A stretch of DNA of 64,000 nucleotides from Lasiodiplodia sp. COLG20 (taxonomy: Eukaryota; Ascomycota; Dothideomycetes; Botryosphaeriales; Botryosphaeriaceae): contig VNWV01000008.1 in the NCBI GenBank assembly GCA_009801085.1, positions 806,001 through 870,000 of the forward strand, given 5' to 3'. A program made the translations under genes and the position numbers. The notes under the pieces are model-generated. The model was given only the letters and a program-made list of their open reading frames with translations. It searched no databases and was not told the origin of the DNA. This document shows, one piece after another, positions 15,113 to 25,606 of this stretch; the stretch's first letter is position 1, and every line of letters starts with the position of its first letter.

Positions 15113-15588
15113 CTTGGCATCGGCATGCGCGGGCGCGGACGGGAGCCTCCTCTTGGCTGGTGGGCCGTGCCGTGGAGGTGTTTTGTGCAGAGGCAGACGG
15201 CGGGTGTTGTTCGTTGATGTCGGCGCGCAGTAGTCGGAGCTCCAGCTCGACGAGAGTGAGTGCTGGCCCCGCCCTCCGTCAGCGCTGTCCATCAGTGCCC
15301 ACATAATCCCTGCGCCGGCAGCAAGCCACCCCAAGAAAATCAAGGATCTCTCAGGCACCGCGCTTTTCGCACGACAACGACACTTAACTGACGCGAGTCC
15401 CTCCAGCCCAGTTAAAAGGCATGCGGTTAGGGGGCGGCTTTTCCGCCCAGCACAACTACCGCCGGCGAATAGGAACGCGCTCTATCTGAGTCGGCGGAGG
15501 CCTTGTTCAACCTGCGACATCACACGTGGACATCCCAAACGAGCAAAAACGCCAGGCCAGACTGCCGCAGTGTACGCAAGCTGATATC
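15113..15588. promoter_or_regulatory. Divergent promoter region APL6 / unknown gene
   Basis: About 475 bp between two head-to-head start codons. No TATA box or repeat is obvious; the assignment rests on orientation. Confidence 0.4.
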
Positions 15589-16464
15589 ATGCATCGGCCT
15601 TCTGTCCTGCACCCGGCTTCTCTGCCGGAGTTCCTGCGACACATTATCGACCACCATGCGACACCCACATCGCTCGTCGTTTGTTCTTCGCGCGACGATT
15701 TCGAGCGGCTGCTCCTCCACCTCGTAGAGGACGCCCGTAACGCTGCATCCCAGGATGTTACACAAAATATAAACGACCTAGGGCATCCTCCATCCCCGCC
15801 ACTTCCCATCTTGGATGAGCTTCTGATTCCCACCCTCCACAACCTCTTCACTACATCAACAATACAGCTTACTTTTTGCGCCAGTCTGGAGGCCCTGAGA
15901 GCGCATCTCTCCTCCCTGATGGCCAGAGCTCTTGATGAGCCGGCGTCACAGCCTGCTCCTCGAGCGAGCACGTCATTCGGCGGCCCCACTATCAGTTACC
16001 CCATTCTTGCACTCCTGAACCCCATCGCTCTTCACAAAGAGACAACGTCTTTTTCTGCCCAAGGCCTGAGTCGTACGCTTGCCGTTGCTGTTGAGGCAGC
16101 TGCGTTTAGGCAACAGAAGTTAGTGATCGCGGAGTGTCCCGTACCTCAGTGTCTTCGCCAGAGAAGACATGACGCTTGGACGGACGAAGAGGAGGACTTG
16201 CTTGGTACTGGACCAACTTCCGGCTTTGGCGAGGGGGGAGATGCAGGAGGGAACGCAGAGCGGCGGGAAAGTGAAGGTGGCACAGCAACTGACGACTTAC
16301 CCATGGCCGAAACCGTAGCTGAAGCGGATCCATGGGCTGAAAGGCTATCGATATTAAACGTCACCACGAAGAGCTTTGGTGTCGGCGACCGAGCATGGGC
16401 TGGGCGTACCGTGACAGCAAGGTCAGTGGCAGAACGGTGGTGCCGCTTTGAGAAAATATCCTAG
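15589..16464 (+). CDS. Unknown conserved-looking protein, 291 aa
   Basis: A single open frame begins at the first in-frame ATG (MHRPSVLHPASLPEF) and ends at TAG 16462-16464. The N-terminal two thirds alternate predicted strands and helices, such as TSLVVCSSRDDFERLLLHLV and TIQLTFCASLEALRAHLSSL. This pattern suggests an alpha/beta nucleotide-binding-like fold, but no Walker A or B motif is visible. A Gly/Glu-rich linker follows (about residues 190-240), then an end with LSILNVTTKSFGV and WAGRTVTARSVAERWCRFEK. I do not recognise the family. A RecA-like non-catalytic subunit is a speculative possibility based only on the strand/helix pattern. The frame is preserved for 292 codons, which supports it being a real gene. 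Confidence 0.65.
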   Translation: MHRPSVLHPASLPEFLRHIIDHHATPTSLVVCSSRDDFERLLLHLVEDARNAASQDVTQNINDLGHPPSPPLPILDELLIPTLHNLFTTSTIQLTFCASLEALRAHLSSLMARALDEPASQPAPRASTSFGGPTISYPILALLNPIALHKETTSFSAQGLSRTLAVAVEAAAFRQQKLVIAECPVPQCLRQRRHDAWTDEEEDLLGTGPTSGFGEGGDAGGNAERRESEGGTATDDLPMAETVAEADPWAERLSILNVTTKSFGVGDRAWAGRTVTARSVAERWCRFEKIS

Positions 16465-17934
16465 CATGATCATGGGTAAGTATAAGCCTTACACATAACC
16501 ATTACAGCAATCTAGCGGACAAACGAAAAGAGGCGAGCGCGCAACATGTAGCAACAATTTGCTTCTATCCTGTCGTGGTGCTAAGCAATACATTTGCGGT
16601 ACATAATTGTCTTCCGCAGCTACCCTAGCATCGTCGGCGTCTACGCTGGCATAGCCCAGTTGTAGGCGCCGGCGATACTCGTGACACTTCGCGGAAGTTC
16701 TCGAGTTCAAGTCCCTACTTTCGCAGGGGAATGACAGTCGCAAAAAATCCCGAGGGTTCAACGGACAGAACCTGATGACGGGGTTTCTGCACGCTCCAGG
16801 GCCGCCTGGGGAGCGTGTAGTTTTGCTTCCTAGAGGAATACTTTTTTTTGTCCTTCGTCACATCTTAAACATGAAGTTCTTCTCTCTTTTCTTTGGCTTT
16901 CGACATCTTAAATCTTTCATTTCACGCCGTCTTGCAGTGGATGGTGTGGGTGCAGTGATGATGGTAGCGAGTTGTGGTACCGTGGGTACTGCTCCGAAGC
17001 CGATCCACAACGGTACTTTGAGAGGCAGAAAATCAAAAGGCTCGTATAGGTCACGCGACTAAAGGCTACTACTAGACTTGCAGCGTCGGAATAATGGCAC
17101 TCATAGAAATATATGATGGTAGTTGACATTTATGTCCACACCATTCCTGCGCCCTCACGCAAGCATTATGAGACATGATACACATTGTGCTAACCAAAAG
17201 GGTACAAAATCAGAGTCATGGCCATAAGTAAAGGATAGAGCGTGCTAGAATATAAGGAAAGGAAAAAACTCGGCGAACGGAATACGATGCAGTTGGCGGG
17301 GCCAGAAGTAGGAGGCGTTGGCCAGGCCAGCATGACTCGCGAAAGCTTGCCTTGCGCACAATGCGGCTCAAAAACAAGCGCTGCCTGGATCATCCAGGGG
17401 ATTGATTCCGAATTCCAGACTCGGTATATCAGGATGCCGGTCAGAAGGGGGCCGTGGGCACCCAAAGGGCAAAGATGATCAGATTAGATAAAGGGAGACG
17501 GGTTCTTTGCGGTGAACAGGGAAAGGAGATGGGTCCAAGTCCGATAAAATTTAGCAGGATCAAACAAATTTTCAGGAGCCGTGGGCGAGACCAGGCGGGC
17601 GAGGCCAGTAACGGCTCAGAACGCATTCCGATAGCGGGACGATAGGCGGAGGTTGCAGCGTGAATGCTCCTGTCGGCGCCGGCGCGGGCGGATCGGCCGA
17701 GTCGGGAGCGTCAATGCGCGGCCTGTACGTCACACACTACAGAGCTAGCTGGCACTCGACTCTTTCGCATCTCGAGCGGCCTCAACGCCATCCTTACGCC
17801 AATTCCTCCTCGCTCACGCGTCCATGACTCCCGCACGTTCGCTCTGCTAGTCTGCCCTGCCAATTGGCCTCTGCTCGTCACCTTTCACCTTCACGAGCCC
17901 CTGCCACCACCGCGTGTCTCGCGTACCTCCGACA
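16465..17934. other. Intergenic region, no gene supported
   Basis: About 1.47 kb between two plus-strand genes. A tRNA-like A/B-box pair near 16650-16720 does not fold (see rejected items). The right end (about 17650-17934) is C/T-rich and likely the NDE1 promoter and leader. Confidence 0.45.
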
Positions 17935-20208
17935 ATGCTGCGCCTGCAGCAACTCGCCGGCACCGCGCGTACGCGGACGCCTGCCGCCGTCAGGACCAGC
18001 TTGCGTCCTACAGCTGCCCGCTTGTCCGCCGCCAGGTGCTCATCCACCTCCTCCTCGACCACCAACGCCCTGCGGAGAAGACCGCTGGCCCCGAACTCCC
18101 TGGCGCGTCTCAAAAACAACAAGGTGCCGAACTTCTTCAGTCGTCCCGTGTCTACAAACCATGTCCCGCCACGCACGCCCGCCGCTCTCAGAGCCCTCTA
18201 CAAGACTGCCGCTTGGCTGGGTATTTTTATCATTGTTGGCGGCACCATAGTGGTTACCTTCTTCATCTACGATGCTACCACATATAAAGAGGGCCCCTTC
18301 AACGAGGACATTCACGTTTCCGAACTTGCCCTCTTTCCCCGGAAAGGAGGTCCCAAAAACCTGCCCATTGCCGAGCATTTGGTCGACGATGACGACAGCC
18401 CGGAAAAGAAGGAGCAAAAGCACAAGCCGAAGCTGGTAATTCTGGGTACCGGATGGGGTAGCATTTCCCTGCTTAAGGGCCTGAATCCTGACGACTACCA
18501 CATTACCGTTGTCGCGCCCTCCAATTACTTCCTTTTCACTCCGATGCTTCCGTCCGCCACGGTGGGCACGCTAGAGCTCAGGTCGCTGGTCGAACCGGTG
18601 CGGCGCATAATAGCGGGCAAGAACGGTCATTTTTTCAAGGGCAAGGCAGTTGATGTAGAATTCTCGGAAAAGCTGGTCGAGGTCGCGGGCGTCGGTCCCC
18701 ACGGTGAAGAAGAACACTATTACCTGCCCTACGACAAACTGATCATTGGCGTTGGTAAGTCAGAGAGCGAACGCGGGTGAAGATCTTCAGCTTACGAATG
18801 CAGGCTCCGTAACCAATGCCCACGGCGTCAAGGGCCTCGAGAACTGCCATTTTCTCAAGGATATTACCGATGCACGCTTGATCCGGAACTCCGTGATTCA
18901 GAACTTGGAAGCCTCGTGCCTGCCTACGACCACGGATGAGGAGCGTCGCCGTCTTCTCTCTTTTGTTGTGTGCGGAGGCGGACCTACTGGTGTCGAATTC
19001 GCAGCCGAGCTTTACGACATGCTCAACGAGGATTTGACCAAGTTTTTCCCCAAAATTCTTCGATCAGAGATTTCAGTGCACGTAATCCAGAGCAGAGGAC
19101 ACATTCTCAACACGTACGACGAGGCTCTTTCGAGATACGCTGAGGTTTGTTCTGTAGATTACTCACGCTCAACCATCTGGCACTGACATTTTCCCAGGCC
19201 CGCTTTGCCCACGACCAAGTCGATGTTCTTACAAACTCCAGAGTGAAGGAGGTCCATGAAGACAAGATTCTTTTCACGCAGAAGGACGAGAAGGGAAAGG
19301 TTATTGTCAAGGAACTGCCCATGGGCTTCTGCCTGTGGTCAACTGGTGTCGGTAAGACTGATTCGCCGCTACGCCTTTTGTTAGCAACTTATAGCTAATC
19401 GCCACAGCACAAACCGATTTCTGTGCAAGACTGGCCAAGAAGCTCGACGGACAAAACAACAGACATGCTCTGGAGACCGACGCCCACTGCCGTGTTGTAG
19501 GAGCACCCCTAGGCGATGTCTACGCCATCGGCGACTGCTCGACCGTGCAGAACAACGTGTCTGACCACATCGTAACCTTCCTGCGTACGCTTGCTTGGGA
19601 GAAGGGCAAAAACCCCGAGGACATGCACATCTCTTACTCGGACTGGCGGATGGTCGCTAAGCGCGTGAGGGCACGCTTCCCGCAATCGGCAGACCATCTG
19701 CGCCGTCTCGACAAGCTGTTCGAGCAGTACGACAAGGACAAGAGCGGCACTCTTGACTTCGGCGAGCTGCACGAGCTGCTGCGCCAGATCGACTCGAAGC
19801 TGACCTCGCTCCCGGCCACGGCCCAGCGCGCCCATCAGCAGGGCCAGTACCTGGCGCGCAAGTTCAACGCCATTGCGCGCGCCGCCCCCGGCATGCGCAT
19901 GAACGAAATGGATTACGGTGACCTTGATGAAGCAACCTACAAGGCGTTCGAGTACAGGCATCTCGGCTCGCTTGCGTACATCGGTAACGCCGCCATTTTT
20001 GATATAAACGGCCTCAACTTCTCTGGTGGCCTGCTGGCTGTCTACCTCTGGCGTAGCGTCTACTTCGCGCAGAGCGTGAGCTTGCGGACGAGAATCCTGC
20101 TCGCTATGGACTGGACCAAGAGAGCCTTGTTTGGACGAGGTATGTCCCTCTTTCCCGCATATCTTCTTCCGGAGCTGACAGTTTTCTACAGACCTCATGA
20201 ACTTCTAG
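17935..20208 (+). CDS. NDE1: External alternative NADH dehydrogenase with EF-hand
   Basis: Type II NADH:ubiquinone oxidoreductase of the inner mitochondrial membrane facing the intermembrane space; 687 aa. Exons are 17935-18754, 18804-19144, 19198-19351, 19408-20139 and 20192-20208. The N-terminus is Arg/Ser/Ala-rich without acids (mitochondrial presequence), followed by a hydrophobic span (about 86-110). The first dinucleotide motif is KLVILGTGWGSISLL and the second is FVVCGGGPTGVEFAAELYD. A complete EF-hand loop DKDKSGTLDFGE lies at residues 547-558, with Ca ligands at positions 1, 3, 5 and 12 all present, as in calcium-dependent Neurospora NDE1. This allows NADH oxidation without proton pumping. 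The ATG at 17935 precedes the presequence; the final exon adds only DLMNF. Calcium regulation is inferred from the EF-hand. Confidence 0.93.
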
Positions 20209-20855
20209 ATACACCTCTTATTTTCTTTAACCTCTTCTTCTGTAGTTCAATTGACGCGAAAGATTTTCTCTTCTTCCCGTTTTTGAGTCCACGGACCACG
20301 TGAGGATTTTCTTTATGCCATTAGCGCATGTTGCGAGTGTATGAAAAATAATGAACGTACGTGGTGAGGTAGAGGGGCGATGGAGGATATGAGTGTAGGC
20401 GCAGGTGTCGTTCTAGACCACTGTTCTTTTCTTCACGATTGATTCAAAAACCTCTTCGAGTTCAACTGAGCAGGCGCTTACTTCACGAATTTTCTTGAAT
20501 CCTTTTACTCGCTTTAGGGTCACCAAACGAACCACGTTGTGGAGGTCAACAAGAGGTCAATGCGTGCAGTACTGCCATGTGAGGAACAATCTCAAATGGC
20601 AGTTCAAGCGTCCAAAGATGTAAATGTATCATGAATATATCAACCCAGTTATCATCCAGACGAAGAACCTTGGCTCCCTTGATCTCATCACATGGCCAAG
20701 CAAGCCACCCTCGCGGATAGCACCGTTGATTCCTGTCCAGGTCCACTTTTTGGTTAAAAAATATACAGATTTACTCCGCGCAACTTCTGTGCGAGTCCCT
20801 AAGTTTTACTCCAATCCAATGCAGACATCACCATTTTTCTTTCCTTTCCACTTCC
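20209..20855. other. Convergent intergenic region NDE1 / ESF1
   Basis: About 650 bp between converging stop codons, somewhat AT-rich, presumably both 3' UTRs. No gene or repeat is supported. Confidence 0.45.
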
Positions 20856-23229
20856 TCACGCCTTGACTTTCTTCGTCTTTCCCTTGACCCGCTCGACCAG
20901 CTTCTTCAAATCGTCCTGCTGTTTGCCACCATTATCATCCGCATCCCCACCCTTCCTCGCCCTCTTTCCTCTGCTGACATCCGCCTCCTCCAGCTCATCC
21001 GCGCCACCGGCGCCCCTGCCCAACTTCCTCTTCTTCCTGCCCTCCTCCAGCAGCGCCTTCATGCCCTTGGTGCCCTTGAAGCGCGGGTTGGTAGGATCGA
21101 TGGCGAACTCGTGGTTCTCGAACAGGGCCTTGAAACGGGGGTCCTGGGTGTCCATCTCGAAGCCCTCCTGGCCCTCGGCCTCTTCGCCCTCCTCCGCATC
21201 TCCGCCCTTCTTACCCTTCTTGCCCCGCTTCCCCTTCTTGCCCTTCTTCTTCTCCGCCTTCTCAATCTCGTTGATGTCGAAGTGGCGCAGATGCGAGTTG
21301 CCCTCGTCCTCGGCCATGAGCAGCTCGAGCTCCGCGCGCTCGGCCGCGCTCTTAGCCGCCTGGGCCTCGCGCTCCTCGCGCCGGCGCTGCTTTTCAGCCT
21401 TCTTTGCCTCCTTGAAAGCGCGCTTGCGCTCTTCCTCGGGGTTCTCGAAGAAGGGGTCGTTGAAGGGGTCATCGTCGTCGTCGTTGTCGTCTTGCGCCTT
21501 CGCGGCTTCTCCGTCTGACGAGTCCGCGGCCGCCTCGCCTTCTTCGTCGGCGCGTACCTTGGCGAGCGCCTCCGGGTCGTCTGGATCGAGTCCCATGCGG
21601 CGCGCCTTCGCGCGTTCCTTGCGGCGTTGCTTGCGCTCGCGTTCCTTGCGGATGTACTTATCCTTGGTCGTCTCCTCCGGCTCGTTCTCGAAGATGGATT
21701 TCTTGTCATCCTTGGAGGACGAGAGCCCGGACGTGAACGTGATTTGCATGTCGCCGACGGGCTTGTCCGCCTCGCGGGACTTCTTGGAGCTAGAGACGCC
21801 GCTATCTAGGCCGAGCGCGGCGCGCAGCTTCGCGGCTTTCTCTTCGCGAGCACGCTTCTTCGCGTCCTTGTCGGTGGTGGCCGCGACCTCGGCCTCCGAA
21901 TCGCCTTCGGAGCCGGAGTCTTCGTCGGAGGAGCTGTCTGAGCCGATGTATGCTTGGAGGTCGTTTTCGTCAATCTCCTTTTGGCTGAAAGCACGCTTCT
22001 GGATCTCCTTGCGGCGGTTGTCATCAGCGTCCCAGGTCAGCTTGACGCGCGAATGAGTGAGGGCGTCGGTGACAAAGTCGTTTGGTCGGTAGCCGTCAGG
22101 GACGCGCTTGCATTCATCACGCGGCTTGTCCTCGTCGAAGGACACCTCATCCGGCACGAAGCGCAAATCGAAGAAGTTGGCGCTGGATAGGTACTCGCGT
22201 CCGTCCATGTTCTCATAGAGGTGCCGTGCCGTCGAAGCAGAGTCGGTGGTGATCACTGCATAGTAATAACGCAGACGCTCCAACTGATATTGACGGAGCG
22301 CCTTGGAATCGAACTCCTCACCCTGGTCCTCCTGCAGTAGCTCGTTCTTGATCTTCTCTTCCTCATCATCCGAGTCCTCTTCAGAGTCCTCTTCAGACAA
22401 TTTGGAGTCGTCCTTCTTGTTCTTGGCAAAAATTTCTCGCGGCGGTCCCTCCAATTCTTCCCGGTCCATGCGCTCGCGGCCAAATTCACTGGGGTAGACA
22501 GTAACGTTGAGTATGCGACCTCCTTCAGGCGCGAAGCTGTTTGCGACAGCCATAAGGTCTGCGGCTCGTACGTTATCCCAATCCAGGTTCACAACCGCCA
22601 GCCGTGGTGTTGCGTCTTCCATCTCGTCAACTTCTGCCTCCTTTCCGCCAGTGGGGAACTCGAACGCGTCCTCCTCCTGAACCTCCAACTCGTCCTCATC
22701 CTCCTCATCGCTGTCGTCTTCCGAAGAGGAAAAGCCGCCGTCTCGGGCAGGGTCATATTTTTTGTCCATCCTGGCCAACTCCTTCTGGACATCATCGTCG
22801 TCATCGGCGTCGTCTGAGCTTTGTTCCTCCTCGGCCTTCTCTTCGTCCTCTTCGTCTTCATCCTCGTCCTCGAGCCGGTACATCCGTTCAAGCTCCTTTT
22901 TACCAGCATCCTTGGTGATCTTGCGGCCATACCGGTCTACGGAGGCTTTGCGCGTGAAATCGTCATCCTTCAGCATATGCGCGAAACGCTTGTCGACGGT
23001 GACATGAGTGCTTTTCTTCGACGGCAGGCGGAATCGGGGGTCGGAGTGGATATTGGAGAAACGAGGGTCGGCTATAGGAAATTGGAGTCAGCCAATCTGT
23101 CCATGTCTGATTGTACATTGGAGCACAAGATTGCATCGCTGCGCGCAAAAACTTACAGATGATGGCGCCAGATTTAGATTTTGGTTTCGAGGCGCTGCCC
23201 TTGGGGGCCTTTTGCTTTGAAGGAGCCAT
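20856..23229 (-). CDS. ESF1: Pre-rRNA processing protein Esf1
   Basis: Nucleolar factor of the small-subunit processome needed for 18S rRNA maturation; 762 aa. Exons (minus) are 23229-23157 and 23071-20856, with one 85-bp intron. The N-terminus is basic (MAPSKQKAPKG), then the diagnostic SDPRFSNIHSDPRFRLPSKK and DKRFAHMLKDDDFTRKASVD. A central NUC153-like/Esf1 core includes PRLAVVNLDWDNVRAADLM and RYYYAVITTDSASTARHLYE. Long Asp/Glu and Lys-rich stretches flank it, and the C-terminal DTQDPRFKALFENHEFAIDP is a conserved NUC153 motif. The end is strongly basic. The acidic/basic alternation and length match yeast Esf1 (628 aa), with extra charged linkers. Confidence 0.92.
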
Positions 23230-23581
23230 GATGAAGCTAGTATTAGCTGCCGCGGCGATTGCAGGACAGTAACCAGCGTGGGCTGAGGAAGTATCGCGTG
23301 CGCTCGAGCAACGGCGCAAATTGGAGTAGAGAAGCGTAGCTGCGCGTCGCGCCTCTGGCGGCCGTGGATTTTTCTGAGGGCTGCCGAGGTAGTGCCGGTA
23401 TCGATAGCGTTTAACTTTCGTCATAGGGTTAGCCGCGGTTCGAGTGGCCGGGCCTTTCAATGCCTGTCGCGTGCCAGGCATCGCGCCAACACTCAACAAC
23501 CTTCTCCACACCGCTGCTTCTGAACCTCTGGTCCTCTGACTGATTTATTCCTCCCCAATTGACGTCTAAGAATCCTACATC
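23230..23581. promoter_or_regulatory. Divergent promoter region ESF1 / small membrane protein gene
   Basis: 352 bp between head-to-head start codons. No TATA element is evident. Both promoters are inferred from orientation. Confidence 0.4.
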
Positions 23582-23869
23582 ATGGGTCTCAACGCACTCT
23601 TCACGTAAGTTATCTCTGCTAGCTCTTCCCCGCATTTTGGATGCTCCTGAAGCTCGACTGACATGGGGTGATCGTACAGTCGCCGCGCTTTCGGCCTCAC
23701 CTTTGTTGGACTGAGTGCTTCGTACCTGCTACTCAAGAATTCCCACCCGAACGCTCATCAGAGACCGGCCGGCGACTACCGTGTCGAGACGCACCGTTCT
23801 GGTAAGCTCCGCATCCCGAAGTCCCTCGGTTCCATCGGCTAACATCTCGCCACAGGCGGTGGTATCTAA
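23582..23869 (+). CDS. Small single-span membrane protein, 52 aa
   Basis: Three short exons (23582-23604, 23680-23801, 23856-23869) with good GTAAGT/GTAAGC donors and CAG acceptors encode MGLNALFTRRAFGLTFVGLS, then a hydrophobic stretch to about residue 27 and a hydrophilic tail ending THRSGGGI. All three joins keep frame and end at TAA, which would be unlikely by chance. Two arginines before the hydrophobic segment suggest an N-in, C-out single anchor, or a mitochondrial signal-anchor. I do not recognise the family and no function is claimed. It could be one of the many small mitochondrial or ER proteins missed by automatic annotation. Confidence 0.65.
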
Positions 23870-24599
23870 ACACGCAAATGGCCACCAATGCCCTACCCTG
23901 CGGCAGTAGAATGTTTGACACTCGGCCCAGGCGTATCCATCCGATACCTCTAATCGTTTACGCCTCGGCCTTGATCTGGACTGTCCTTTTGTCGGTATCC
24001 AGCTGCAGCGGGTGTTACAAAGCGACCTCGCACGAAATTTGAGATCGAGCAACTTTAGCAAAGACAGAGCCAAATTTGAGGGGAACGGAACTCTGTCTTC
24101 GGCGAAACGGAGCAGTCGAGGCTATTGTACACGAAAGGGCTGCATGTGCGTCGGCGTTATGGAGTTTATTGTACGGCTGTCACAACCAGCGTCACACAAC
24201 GGTCATGTATATATGAAATTCACTCTTTCAGGAACGCATGCAACATCCTAGACTTTATCCACAATGTAAGCATCACTTGTTGGTTCGCTAACGGCGGGAA
24301 GACACTGGGTCATGAGGCCGGAGATCCTCTTGCCCGAAAACGTGCCCCACCCCCTCACGCCACAGCGGAAGATCGACGTCACCAACCACAACCCCTCCTC
24401 TTCCCCGAGCATCCGTAAGCAGCTTCCCCAGATATCAGTAAACAGTAGTAAACATGGTAAGCTGTCTTACTAGAGCATCGTGGTTAACAATCAGAGGCTT
24501 CATAAAATGATAGCGTTCCAACATCTCACTACTGCGATCCCACCCAAGCAATTCCAAGCTCAACTACAATTTTAGCGCAAGCTTTACACCCACCCCACA
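23870..24599. other. Intergenic region with one tentative small frame
   Basis: About 730 bp between two plus-strand genes. Apart from the 53-codon frame at 24312-24473, listed separately, nothing is recognised. Confidence 0.4.
24312..24473 (+). CDS. Tentative 53-codon frame or exon
   Basis: ATG to TAG frame beginning MRPEILLPENVPHPLTPQRK and continuing with Asn/Ser/Pro-rich sequence. Its composition (balanced, G/C at third positions) is more coding-like than the surrounding DNA. Good GTAAGC donors lie at 24415 and 24457, with a possible branch site and CAG near 24482-24493, so it might be an exon of a small spliced gene. No family is recognised. It may equally be chance. Confidence 0.25.
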   Translation: MRPEILLPENVPHPLTPQRKIDVTNHNPSSSPSIRKQLPQISVNSSKHGKLSY

Positions 24600-25370
24600 A
24601 TGCCGCTTTACATCATCTCTCACAAGGACCCTATCAGCCCCACGCAGCGCGATGGGCTTGCCGCTGCTGTTACGAAAATTCATACGACTGTTTTCACTAC
24701 TCCATCTCTCTTCGTCAACGTCAAATTTGAGGACGCTTCAGATGCTTCATACTACGTAGGCGGCAAACCGGTAAGCAAATTTCCAGTCTTTCTGTGAGGA
24801 AATGGTTTAGACAGACCTCTCTGTCCTAAATATGCATTATTTGTAGAATCTGTGTAGAAATACCGGCGTTCTTAGCATCGATGTTTTTGTTTTCCTTAAA
24901 AAAAAAGGAAAATGGAATGGAGAACTGCTTTCATCGAATGAGCCCTAAATTTATCAACCCCATTGTTGCAATTATCCAAACATCCGCTGTTCAATCGCCA
25001 AGATATCGAAGAAAAAGTGGGACAGGACATAAAAATGTCATATCAATAACACTATCCACAGGCCCGCGTCAATGCCATCCACGCGCACGTCCGAGCAGGC
25101 TCTTCTCGACCCCGCAGCATGTACGACGACCTGTGCCGGCAGCTCCGTCAATCATGGGAGCACAACTTGCCTGGCCCGTCTCTCGACACTATCTTCGTCC
25201 ACGGCACCATCATTGCCGGCGAAGAGAAAGGATTCATGCTCCCCGAGGCTGGCAGTGATGCCGCGTGGATGAAAGAGAACATGCCAGAGTTCGAGCATAG
25301 AGAACAGGCAGGGGATGAGGAGATGAGAGTTTTGGTTGAGGAGTGCCGGGCCTTGGGGGTAGATGCTTGA
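24600..25370 (+). CDS. Tautomerase-superfamily protein, cis-CaaD-like
   Basis: Predicted 159-aa protein. Exons are 24600-24770 and 25062-25370, with a 291-bp intron that is long for this locus. It begins MPLYIISHKD; after Met removal the N-terminal Pro would be the catalytic base, as in 4-oxalocrotonate tautomerase and cis-3-chloroacrylic acid dehalogenase. A His near position 27 (KIHTTVF) matches the substrate-binding His of cis-CaaD. The segment ARVNAIHAHVRAGSS and a C-terminal Glu-rich helix complete a two-unit beta-alpha-beta architecture of the usual length (about 150 aa). Real substrates of fungal members are largely unknown, so dehalogenase activity should not be assumed. The long intron could hide a further small exon, although frame and motif continuity do not require one. 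Confidence 0.8.
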
Positions 25371-25606
25371 TTGGAGATGAAAGTGATTACCAGAATCAGC
25401 AGATACGCGTACGAAACATATTGATTTTAACTGCGTGCTACTTTTCACGGTTTATTTAGAGTATTTTGGTGTTTTGAACCAAAGACAGTGATATTATCTG
25501 GATGCTAGATATAGCAACCCACTCCCAATTCGTCTCACTCATTCAAGATTGCTCTGACTTCTCAGGTTGATCTTATATATCCGTCTCTCATTCTTACTTT
25601 CTCGAT

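Noticed and set aside
16640..16730. tRNA-like A-box (TAGCCCAGTTGTAGG) and B-box (GAGTTCAAGTCCC)
   Set aside because: The T-stem has two mismatches and the acceptor ends do not pair, so no cloverleaf forms.
20863..22056. 397-codon plus-strand Ser-rich frame
   Set aside because: Antisense of the Glu/Lys/Asp-rich ESF1 coding sequence, which naturally reads as Ser/Leu/Phe-rich.
24600..25370. Assigning dehalogenase activity to the tautomerase
   Set aside because: Only the fold and the N-terminal Pro plus one His are visible; specificity residues cannot be judged without alignment.
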